Below are positions 19,685 to 30,500 of a stretch of 64,000 bases of DNA, in pieces. The notes below the pieces were generated by a model. It saw nothing but the letters and a program-made list of their open reading frames with translations, did not search any database and was not told the DNA's origin. The position numbers and the translations under genes were made by a program. How positions within the stretch are numbered: position 1 is the first letter of the stretch; each line of letters starts with the position of its first letter. Source of the DNA: Bolinopsis microptera (Eukaryota; Ctenophora; Tentaculata; Lobata; Bolinopsidae). The stretch spans positions 19,310,103-19,374,102 of the forward strand of contig NC_087072.1 of assembly GCF_026151205.1 (NCBI RefSeq), in the 5' to 3' direction.

Positions 19685-21254
19685 GTACCTCCATCCTTCC
19701 TATATTTTAGATTCACTTGTGTTTGCTAATTGCCATGCAGCTCATTGTACTTTTTTCAAGTTCATTTTGCTGCTGCAATATAAGAATCTTGTAAACTTAC
19801 CCAATTCCCAATTGATGATGTAAGTGTACAGTCTGTACACTTGCGAAAACTTACCTGAGAAAGCACCAAAAGTTTATGATACTTTGTAACTTTGTTGGCC
19901 TTTTCATTCACAGTAATAATTGATCACACTCACTGACTGATTTTGAACTTTTAAAAATATTTCCCTATTTTGCAATCAAGTAAAAAGTGTACCTTTATTA
20001 TATGTGTTGAAACCATTTGATCAGGCAGTTGCTGTTAAAATATTAAAGTAAAAGGGAATTGTATCTTGGGTTTGAATATGCTGCAATAGTTTTATTTTCA
20101 ATATTATGAGGGTTGAATACTGTATAGTGTATTAACAAACAGCCCCACACACTCAATCAATCTTTCCCTGAATATCATCCTATTTGAATAAGAAACATTT
20201 AAGTGGCCACAAGATAATATACAATCTTGCTGCTCTCATTATTTGGCAGGAGCAAAACAATTATACACAGATAGAATATTAAGGTGAGTGGGACTTTATT
20301 TCGCCCAATCCTCTCATCACGACGATGTTTCAGTTTTTCAATAAAGAACTTAACCCAGCATGCTTGCTGCAGTTCATTCTGCAGTTACGGGGTATCCTAT
20401 AATATACTTTACAATACATTATTGATTATACTATTGCAATTTATTTAACTTTCTCTGAACCTCTCTTGGAACCTATTTAACATGAATAACTTAACATCAA
20501 AAACAATTGTACTGTTTCCTGAAATGTCACGGTAAAATAACAGACTGCAGCCAAGGTAAAACTCTGTAAAAATTGCTAAATATGACGTGACCACTACCGT
20601 GATAGTACTAGTATGTATATTATATTATGTAAAAAGATAGAATATATTCAACTATTGCTTTTCGTGATTGGGTATTTAATGGTAACTGGCTGAACTAAGG
20701 GCGCTATTTGATTTTGCTAGAACCTGGAAGTGAAATGAAATTAATGTTAGAAGTGAAATTCCGGCTTTAATTACTTTAAAATGAAGGCAGAAGGATGTCT
20801 GTCCGAGTTAAATAGTTGTATGTATTTGGAACTTATATATATAACATGCATGTTTCCAATATTTGTCCAGCTGTCCATATCTCATTAAATCATCACAATA
20901 TTACATAACAGCAGAACTGGTATTTATTCTACATTAGATCACTGCTACCCACTTCATTACTTAATATTCCAAATTGTTGTCATCATCAGCCTAATCCCAT
21001 GATCTCCCCATAACTTTACTAGCCTACAGTGAGTATTGTGCGAGAATGAAAAGCAAGTGCAATCAATAGCTTGTGGTTGGAGCAGCGGGACTGGTAACAT
21101 GACACTGTCATCCTATACACCAGTTTACATCAAACATATTTACCACTCCTACCTTATCTATCCTTTGTAGATTAGGCTAGCAACACTTTAGCTTCCGTCC
21201 CAACCGCCTTGCTTCGTCGAACACATATTTGCTCACATTTTTGCCACTTTTTAG

Positions 21255-21298
21255 TACGAAACCTAATCATGAGCTCTTTTGGTGCTGACTACGTTATG
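21255..21298 (+). other. Candidate leader exon encoding MSSFGADYVM
   Basis: A pyrimidine-rich acceptor (TTTTTGCCACTTTTTAG) precedes 44 bases containing ATG at 21269, then ten codons, then a strong donor ATG|GTGAGT. It ends in phase 0, which fits the MITF core exon at 28849. Size and phase recall the ten-residue melanocyte-specific exon 1M of vertebrate MITF, but the peptide is not similar. Inference only. Confidence 0.35.
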
Positions 21299-21833
21299 GT
21301 GAGTACTGCCTCGACTACCCTCATATTATTATGTAGGAGTAATATTTATTTAATTTATCATTTTATTTCATTAATGAGTTAAACGGTATTAAACAATTTC
21401 AATTCAATCTCAAAGTTTCTATTTCTATTTCATTTGACGCAAATGTCTGTCTGCAAGTAAAAATACTGCCACCGCAGAGGTCGTTACAACAGACTCTGAA
21501 GATTACCTTATTTATGACCTCACCTTATGTTTGGATGGCCTGCAGAAGATATGAATTTTACACATATTACATTTATTATTTATAATATTACATATTATTC
21601 ATTATTTCACATGTGTTCATTATTTCACATAATTATTATTTAACATATTCATTGTTTTATCACGGTGTTTATCAAGTTAGTACGTGAGTTAAAACAAAAC
21701 GATCGTAGGTTATCATTAGTTCATTAAACTTACCAATTACGTAGTATAGCTGTTGTAAGTTGTATCACATACATTGAATGTAAGACAAAAGAAATTGGAA
21801 TCGCGTTATAAACAGATTTGGCACAATATTTAG

Positions 21834-21870
21834 TCTCCCATTTAATGAGCTGAAGATGTTCGGAATGATG
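21834..21870 (+). other. Candidate leader exon encoding MFGMM
   Basis: An acceptor-like CACAATATTTAG precedes 37 bases that end ATG TTC GGA ATG ATG|GTATGT. This is phase 0 at the donor, compatible with the exon at 28849. Very short, so chance is a serious alternative. Confidence 0.22.
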
Positions 21871-22600
21871 GTATGTACGTGTTATTCGCTCCCGCTCTAA
21901 AGTGTACACTTGCCAGTTTTAGTACCTTACCCGCTGTTGAAGGTGTTTATCCAATATGAGCAGCTGAAAGTTTGTACAAATATTCACAAGCTGCATAACT
22001 TTAAAAGCCCGGATATAATACGAGCATGTATTTTAATTTGTAACTCTCAGTGCTGGCTCCTTGCCAATAACGAGTTCTACTAATTGCATACTCATAGTTA
22101 CTCTAAACTGTTAATTGGACTATGTACACTGTTCCGCTTATTGCCTTTATTCTCTTCATTATTTCTCAGCTCTGTTGTTTCATTAACTTTTACACGTGCA
22201 AATTATAAATATTGGCAGGTCCAACAGCACGTGTGTACACTGTACAGGGCCAGTGTGGTGTTACTCACCTTGTCACCTTATATACTATGTGAGTTGTCAA
22301 GCTATACTCTGATGATGCACTCTCGGAAGCGGACCAGGAATCCTGCCAGTATGCATAACCATTCCTCACACGAGAGATGCTTGGAACCTAGCCAAGAATC
22401 CTGCCAAGAATATGTGGACCGGAACTAACACTACCGGATTATTATCATTATATTATTGTTTCTGGGGCTTTTTAAATTCTACATTATCTCCTGATGTTAT
22501 GAGAAGGTGAGATGTTTAGGATATATTGTTAATCTTATGTACGTAGCTTCATTCAGTAACGTAATAATGAATAATGTACAGTTATAGCATTATTATTCTA

Positions 22601-22762
22601 CACGCCGTAGTAACAGTGGTCAACACACTGTACCATGTAACCCACTAGCTGGTACACGCCGTAGTAACAGTGGTCAACACACTGTACCATGTAACCCTCT
22701 AGCTGGTACACGCTGTAGTAACAGTGGTCAACACACTGTACCATGTATCACACTAGCTGGTA
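22601..22762 (+). repeat. 54-bp tandem repeat, three copies
   Basis: Units starting CACGC(C/T)GTAGTAACAGTGG begin at 22601, 22655 and 22709, nearly identical. There are no unique spacers, so it is a minisatellite and not an array of another kind. Confidence 0.9.
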
Positions 22763-23633
22763 CGTGCTGGAATGTAATGGTGATGTCACCGCTATGTTTA
22801 CCAGGAAGACTGAATAGTTGGCATGGAATTTCTGAAATTCTTTCAGTCTCGACTTGAGATCAACTACCGTACAACTACATGTTGTTGTTAAGTGTAGGCC
22901 TGCTTTTTTAACATTAATTTATTTGTTATATGTTAAAACTTGTTACATTTTCATATTCTGCAGCTCCAATTCTAAATTCTAATGTCAGTGTTAAAATGTG
23001 TTATTCGATATTCTACAAGCTACTACAGAATTATACCATAATAATATTTAGCTGCAGTCAAAATAGCAGTCCCATGTTGGCGCCTGATTTTTAGAAGTTA
23101 ACAATTATCCAATCTCTAAGTGTTAAAGAATTTGTAATCGTTTAAAAGCTCGTACAGTTACAAGATTACTTATAATGAATGTAAGTTACAGGAAGAATCA
23201 TCTCGAAAGGGGTGTAAATATCTTGTACATGACCTATTATATGGAATATCAAAACACAGAGATGTGCGAATTTGCACTTGCAAAGTTGAAAGTATGGCCC
23301 CACAAGTTGACCATTTTATTTTATGATAAATTGTACACCACTTTTCACAGTTGTACAGTTAATTTCACATCACTGTTACACCTCGCACATAACCTCAGTA
23401 ATATTGGTGTATTAAAGAATTAGCAGCATGGTTACCCCTCTAATATTCAATGGTCACTCCCCCATCATGAAATGTTTACTTCTCGAATAATACCACTAAT
23501 TCTAAAGAAATGAAAACAAGGGTCTGGAAATCACCAGATGGTTCTGTATTTGTTATGATATCGTCAGGATAACATATATGACATATGTGATACGAGTAAA
23601 TACAGTATGCTTATAATATTGGCTGTTACTCCC

Positions 23634-23796
23634 CAGACACACAGCAGTTACGCTAACCTACACTTTAATACTAATAATGGCACTCAGTCAGACACGCAGC
23701 AGTTACGCTAACCTACACTGTAGTACTAATAATGGCACTCAGTCAGACACGCAGCAGTTACGCTAACCTACACTGTAGTACTAATAATGGCACTCT
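23634..23796 (+). repeat. 55-bp tandem repeat, three copies
   Basis: Units starting CAGACACGCAGCAGTTACGC begin at 23634, 23689 and 23744 with one to three differences. The last is slightly truncated. Confidence 0.9.
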
Positions 23797-24337
23797 GCCA
23801 GCAGTATTAATATCCGGGTATTTGCATTGTTTGAGACATAATAACACTACAACACTGTTGTGAAGGTAATGAGGTTGTCTGGTAGACGGACGGTAGTTCA
23901 GTAGTTGCTCACGTGATATTTACAGGAAACTAACACAGACACTTTTGTTTTATATCTCGTCTCAACAAATTGTTGTGATGAGTGAATAGAGGGGGTAATG
24001 GAGGGTTTAATTTCAAATGTTCGGAAATACAGTAGATTTTAGTCACGTATATATATATATATTTGAGACATTCAGTGAAACAGTAAAACACGAAATTCAC
24101 ATTAAGCTATCGATTGTGTAATCTTTACATGTCTCATTCTGAAAGCAAGTTTATTAAAATAACTGTTCTATGAAGTAAATTAAAAGCATGACAAAAATAG
24201 ATCAATACTGAGATGGGAAATTTGTGAGTAAGTCTCATTCAATCATAAGATATAAACAAAAGATGCAGAGGTGAAAGTAAACATCAAAATGCAAGTGTCT
24301 GTGGAAAGATTAATATTAAAACATATCATATAAAGGT

Positions 24338-25024
24338 CAATTTTTTATTTCATTAAGAGCACTACGTTTATTAAGTCCTCCAAAGTCACTGAGGGTCATA
24401 AGCTGGTTTTGCCAAAATGATTCTCTTTCTTTAGCAACCCTACTTCTATCTTCTAAGGTTAAACATTTTATAAAATCTAGCTTTTCAAAAATAATAACCT
24501 CTATCTGATCGGATAACTCATTGTCAAACGTTTTTAAGGGCTCTTTGGTAAGATTATGGAACTGGTTATCGTTAATCTTTCTTTAGCAACCCTACTTCTA
24601 TCTTCTAAGGTTAAACATTTTATAAAATCTAGCTTTTCAAAAATAATAACCTCTATCTGATCGGATAACTCATTGTCAAACGTTTTTAAGGGCTCTTTGG
24701 TAAGATTATGGAACTGGTTATCGTTAATCTTTCTTTAGCAACCCTACTTCTATCTTCTAAGGTTAAACATTTTATAAAATCTAGCTTTTCAAAAATAATA
24801 ACCTCTATCTGATCGGATAACTCATTGTCAAACGTTTTTAAGGGCTCTTTGGTAAGATTATGGAACTGGTTATCGTTAATCTTTCTTTAGCAACCCTACT
24901 TCTATCTTCTAAGGTTAAACATTTTATAAAATCTAGCTTTTCAAAAATAATAACCTCTATCTGATCGGATAACTCATTGTCAAACGTTTTTAAGGGCTCT
25001 TTGGTAAGATTATGGAACTGGTTA
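24338..25024 (-). mobile_element. Penelope-like element tail with four 152-bp tandem copies
   Basis: Four copies of a 152-bp unit start at 24425, 24577, 24729 and 24881, with no visible differences between the full repeats. On the minus strand one unit reads NQFHNLTKEPLKTFDNELSD and on to EDRSRVAKE. The terminal copy continues into RESFWQNQLMTLSDFGGLNK and stops at 24338. The R-E-x-x-W...L-x-T-L...GLN pattern resembles the C-terminal end of GIY-YIG endonuclease domains in Penelope-like elements. Because 152 is not a multiple of three, only the terminal unit is in the proper frame. Confidence 0.6.
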
Positions 25025-25796
25025 GATTTGGATTTTTACCCAAAAACTTGCTCAATATCACCTGTTCATCACATTTTACCGTGTTATTTTGACGACGTTA
25101 TGTTAATGTAGGGGTATTTGCCAGGCTACTTGACATTCCAGCTAGTCACCAGCTGACAACCCATGTTAATTAACTGAAACCCCGGTTACACCCACCTTTT
25201 TAATCAAATCGTAATTTGATCACCAAGTTTTGGTGGTAGATTTACTGTTCTGTAGAACCTATATTCTTGCTATTATTTCTCGGTTAGAGTTAAATAAATG
25301 GCCGGTAGTTTTACATTTATTTTACACAGTTTGTTTAATGTGATTGTGAGCCTGCAGTCTGCACAAAAAGTGTAGATAACGTCACATTACAGTGGGGTTT
25401 TTCCCCGTATTACATGTATTATTGGCGTGCCTTGACATGCCACACCCTCGTGAGACCCACTCTACCGTGTAATAATTTAGTATCCTGGTACAAATCAATA
25501 GTAATTAATACTAATAAGTAATATGCAACAATATTGAATATTAGCATTATATCCTTAATATTATCCCGTACGTGTTATCCAATCTTACTTTATAGAACTA
25601 TTATATTATGTATTATAATACTATGTGTATAATAATATCATGTATACTACAAGTTACCCACTACCCAGCTTCTGCACGCTTTGTGAATAAAACCTACGCA
25701 AGCTTTCTCCATTATTTTAATAAAAAATAAAGATTTAAGTTTCTTAAAACAACTTCTGAAAACAGCTCTCAAGGTGGGCCATATTATTTGTAATAC

Positions 25797-26390
25797 TAGT
25801 GTCACCCGGCCTTCGGCCGGGATTTCACTGCTGCAGTTAAAAAGAATAGGAGCATTTACCCGTTGAGTCAAAACCCGAATTAGGTGAGCAATTCTATTCG
25901 GAGTGCCCTCACGTATCCAATGGTATCTTAAGCAATAGTAATAGTATCTTAAACAATAATCAATAGAAATTAACCCTTAACACCACACCCGCCTATCATA
26001 TTTGTGAACACGCATAACATTGTCGTATGAAAGTATGAACTCTCTCTGCAGTCCAAACAGTGCCCCCTCCCCTAAAGAGATTATAGTCTATAATCTTACC
26101 CGGGTAACTCAATTACACTAATTATGCAGCTACATATGCGAGCCCCGTAACTCTTACCGTTCTGCTCAAGCCATTTTATGTAACATTTGTGGTACAAAAC
26201 CATCAATTAAACCACTTAGCAACGACCGATTTAAAAAACCTTTATCATTTAACTTTGTCAGAGTTTTGTCGGCACTTTACCGAAAAAATCAGTCCCGCAA
26301 CTCTTACCGTTTTCTTGATTAAGCCGCTCGGAAATTACAAACAGACAGACAGACAGACAGATAACACACATTCTGGGATTATTAGTTAGA
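25797..26390 (+). repeat. Dispersed retroposon-like repeat with CAGA tail
   Basis: It begins ACTAGTGTCACCCGGCCTTCGGCCGGGATTT-like, with a GGCC hairpin, and ends in a (CAGA)n run at about 26341-26361 followed by ATTCTGGGATTATTAGTTAGA. A related, more diverged segment is at 49313-49632. Similar ends occur in invertebrate RTE-type LINE or SINE families. The frames at 26189 and 26258 are repeat-derived. Confidence 0.45.
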
Positions 26391-27511
26391 TAGCGGAAAC
26401 TTTCATTCCTCTTGCCAATATAGGGTAAGGGAGTGGAGATTAATTCGTAAGTTCTGCGGATCTTCTGTTTTTTACAAGATTTCAACATCATTCTGTTTGT
26501 AGCTCTTTGCAACGTAGCAACAGTTTCAATGTTTTAGATAAAGAGATAAGATACTCTTGTTGCGTCGAGCTAATTATGCTTAATTCAAATATAGGCTTAA
26601 TTCAATTTACACCTTAATATTATCTAATGCATGATGTAATGTTAAATTCCATGCATAATGACCAGTGAGTAGCCCGTTACTTTCGCTTTCGACTCTTACA
26701 TTTGATTTTTTGTCCAGAATTTTTTGTCCAGAATTTCTTCTGAAATAGCGCTTTACTCGTGAGTTAGTTGTTCGAACCATAGACTATGATCTGAAAATAA
26801 GAAATATTTAACTTCCAATTATATCGATTAGTCTTATTCTTAGTGTTTACAGCTCTGACACTGCATAGTTTGACAGAGACTGAGAGTTCCCACCATAGTG
26901 TGTAACATTAACTGTTTAATTTATGTTGCATATTTTGACACCAAGGGAAACACACAATATGAGGCTTGAATTCTTCGTAAAATCTTTTGTTTAATCTAAC
27001 TGTTTAATTTGTTGAATCTTTAGCGGGAATTAAAAGCCGCATTATATATGATAACCACAAACTCTCAAGATAACCGCTAACTCTCAAATTCTTGAATTTA
27101 AATTCCACTCAAATGGAACACATTAAAACTCGAACACTATTCACGACTCCGACCGAAAAAGCATAAATAATGAACCACAGCGATATATATATTATATAAG
27201 ATATAGATATTATAGATATTACCATCTCAATACAAGATGCATAATACTCTTTTAAACCCACATTCTTTGCATTTCTCCGCCGTTCATGCACAGTACTGTT
27301 AAACTACAAGCTATGATATGCTGGCTATTGTTTGGCAGTTTTAAACGTTGAAGCTGTTGGAAAGTTGCACAGATCAAGACGACGGACAGCTGGACATGTC
27401 AGCTGATTTAGCCTGCCACTGCTTTGACTGTCTGGAGCTTGTTCTGACTTCACTTCAGCTCTCTTCTTCTTCTTCTCGCTGTTTCTCCTCTACTTTTACT
27501 TTACTTTGCAG

Positions 27512-27560
27512 TCTGTGTAATAGTAGTAGATCTTGTTAACTGTATTATATCTGCATTGTT
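27512..27560 (+). other. Probable 5' UTR part of the MITF core exon
   Basis: A strong pyrimidine tract ending in TTTACTTTGCAG stops at 27511, so the exon carrying the ATG at 27561 may start at 27512. The 49 bases contain stops in the ATG frame, so they would be untranslated. Confidence 0.45.
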
Positions 27561-30500
27561 ATGAAGCGAAGGTTTTTACTTGTTGATGAATCAGACGAGG
27601 TAATCCAAGCGTTCAAAAGTGGTCGGACACCATCTTCTCTACTCGATGTGGACGTGGTTAATGACAATGTAAGTGTAGTGGTTTTTGGCATTGTCCATCA
27701 CCGGATATCGTTTTGTTGGATCATTTCCAAGTTTCAACACTCTCCATCTTAATCTTCCGGATGTCAAGCTTTTAGTTGTAATGCGAGGGTAGTCATACAT
27801 GATAAACCTCCTACACTTGCGTGATACGACCCCAGCATGTCTCAAACGTGAAGACAGCAGACGACCACCTTGTTTTTATTAACGTGCTAAATCTGCAATC
27901 ATTACTATGACTTAACTCTAATTTTTATTATAAGGTTATTTTACTTATATAGACATAATTGATTCATTTTCTGAACGTTTAATGAAGTTATTAGCACCTA
28001 CATATTTCAACAGCTAATTACAATGTTGCCGCTGTTAATTAGTTAATTAGTTTACCCATCCTTCACACTACGTCACACTGCTGGCATTATACTACTACTC
28101 CTTACAATCTGACTCATTTATAACACATAATAATACAACAACTCAAGGTTTTCACAGCTGCTTGTTATTGTAGACATGTTGTCTGCGTATTTTATTACAT
28201 ACGAATATTTTTGACTGATGGGAGATCGCTTTTAAACTTTATAAACGTTATAAATTTAGATAAATATAAATTTGAAGAATGAAATCCTCTTCGCCAGAGA
28301 TATTTAAGTCAATAAAGAATAGTAGAGTTCATTTTGCATAAGCGCGCGTTACAGCAGACCATAAGTTTCTAAGTATCTGATGGTTAATGGCTATGAAATA
28401 AGCCAATAAGGACAGGGCAAAGCAAGGACAGGACGAAATCTCTAACTTTTGTTTCCGTTTTGAGGGTTCAAGTTACGGCATGGTATTGATAGCGCACAAT
28501 GGTTCATTTTAGTAATGATAATAACCGGTCTTACTGTATTACGAAAATATTAGATCACAATATCATAAATTCAAGAGAATTCTGGAGAACCTTTGTAGAT
28601 GAAATTTATAATTCAGGTAGATAGTAGAAAACAACCAGACCAAATTCGATTGATATTCTCAAATTTCCATACCTCTCATATCCCATTTCTAAGACAAAAA
28701 GTCAGGTCCACTCATTACAATCTAGCCTTTGCAACATTCACTTCACTTTCCTACAACACGCTTTCAGTAAAACAAAACAATTTCCAGAAACTCGACTGAC
28801 CCCAATATTTGTCTGTGAAAGTTAACTAACTCTACTCTCTCTCTGCAGGTGGAGTCAGCTTTAGATAACCCGACCCCTTATCACCTGAAGGAGAATCAGA
28901 GGAGGCAAATACAACAGTACATGTCCAGCCAGCTAACTCCTGCTAACCCTCAGGCTCAATCTTCCAGCTCCATGCTGTCTCCCAGTAGTGAGTCTCATCT
29001 TCTTTATTTTATTAAATACTTGATTAATAATGATGCAACATTTGCCCAACATTTCTAGTGATTCCGTTTACTATTTCCTTTTCCTGAAAAAGAGCATTTT
29101 TTCTTGTCGCAACAAACGGAATTGTTATAAATTTTGCATCAGAATCATTACAATAATGCGAGTTTAATGCGACTAATAAACGAGGATACTTTATACTGAA
29201 GAAAATATGAACAATTTATTTCACTTCTTAATGAAAAGCTCTGATATAGAGAAATGTACAATTATCATCGGAGAATAGTAATCTCCAGCTTATGAGAAAA
29301 TAACACATCCAACATAAGTTTGTCCCTTAATAACGCATCTAACATAAGTTTGTCCCTAAATAGCACATTCAAGATAGGTTTGTCTTTAAAGACAATGACG
29401 TTTTTAGGCATCCAGTTGAGAGTATTGTCTTGTCTTGGCAGCTATTATAAACTTATATTGCTAATCGATTACAGAGATAAACCGACTATCTTTTGTCATC
29501 TAACTATACATCACATCACAACAAAGAGAGTGTGTCTATAGGCTAATACCATGCTTCACGGCTAACAAACTTAACTGGGTTTCCACTGTCTAGTCACCGG
29601 TGTCTACGGAGAAGACGCGAGGAAGTTGGGTTGTTAAAAATTAGCAAATAAAAGTGAGGTCTTTGTGTACCCTTTGTGCCAAATACTAGCGTGTTTCTGC
29701 CCTTTTTCAGTGTATCTTTACATGTAGTTTGTAACATGATATTGATACAGTCTACAAAATGAAACGACCGGTTGAGTCAGACAAATGTTTCAATCATGAT
29801 ACAAAACCATGATATCATCAGTGACAACTGAGGTATAGGAACTAAAATCAAAATTACAAAGCTAAAATTTAACATAAACAATCACTCGTGAAACAATACT
29901 AGGGGTTAGATGTATGAGTCATTAGATTATAAAAGGAATTTCCGTTTATGGCGGCATTTTGTGAGGATTTCCGTCCTGGAGTTAAGTAAGTGTGGGTCAG
30001 AGGATCGAAGTAAGATTTCTAATTTCTCAGACGTGCACAGATCGCAGCTGTTCTGGCCGGCTCTGTATCCGTGTCCACGTCTGATTATTTTCCATTCGAT
30101 CCTGAATTCTAACCCACGGTCTTTGAAGGACCAGATCTTCTCCGACAGTTTGGTTCTATTTCGGTACCGCTCCAGGCGAAATGATGACGTGTGCCCGTTG
30201 TACCGGTCCTTGAATGTGCCCTCCGTCATTCCGATGTAGTGGTGCTTCTCATTTTCCGTACGGAGGGTCGCCATGTATACCACAGACTTCGATAGGCACT
30301 TTCCGTCTAGTGGGCAGGAGTTCCTGGAGCGGCAGTTGCACTGCCGTGTGGTGGGTTCCTGGGTTTCCTGGTGCTGACGAAGCAACTGCTTGTTCCGGGA
30401 TTTTATGAGGCATTCCATGTTTTTCATACAGCTGTATGAGACTTTTACACTGTTCCGGTTCAAGATCTTGTGTAGTGGATTGTCCTGAGGGAAGTGTTTC

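Larger units (their letters stand above)
19685..22600. other. Long non-coding stretch with two candidate mini-exons
   Basis: AT-rich, with no substantial gene. The only coding-like items are the short splice-flanked segments at 21255-21298 and 21834-21870. The 114-residue frame at 22084-22428 lacks an ATG start and family features. Confidence 0.4.

Noticed and set aside
22084..22428. 114-codon frame as a secreted or membrane protein gene
   Set aside because: It begins at a non-ATG codon, has random-looking composition and no splice or family support.
22601..25024. Regularly spaced repeats that might be mistaken for a CRISPR-type array
   Set aside because: Units of 54, 55 and 152 bp are tandem with no unique spacers, and the DNA is animal.
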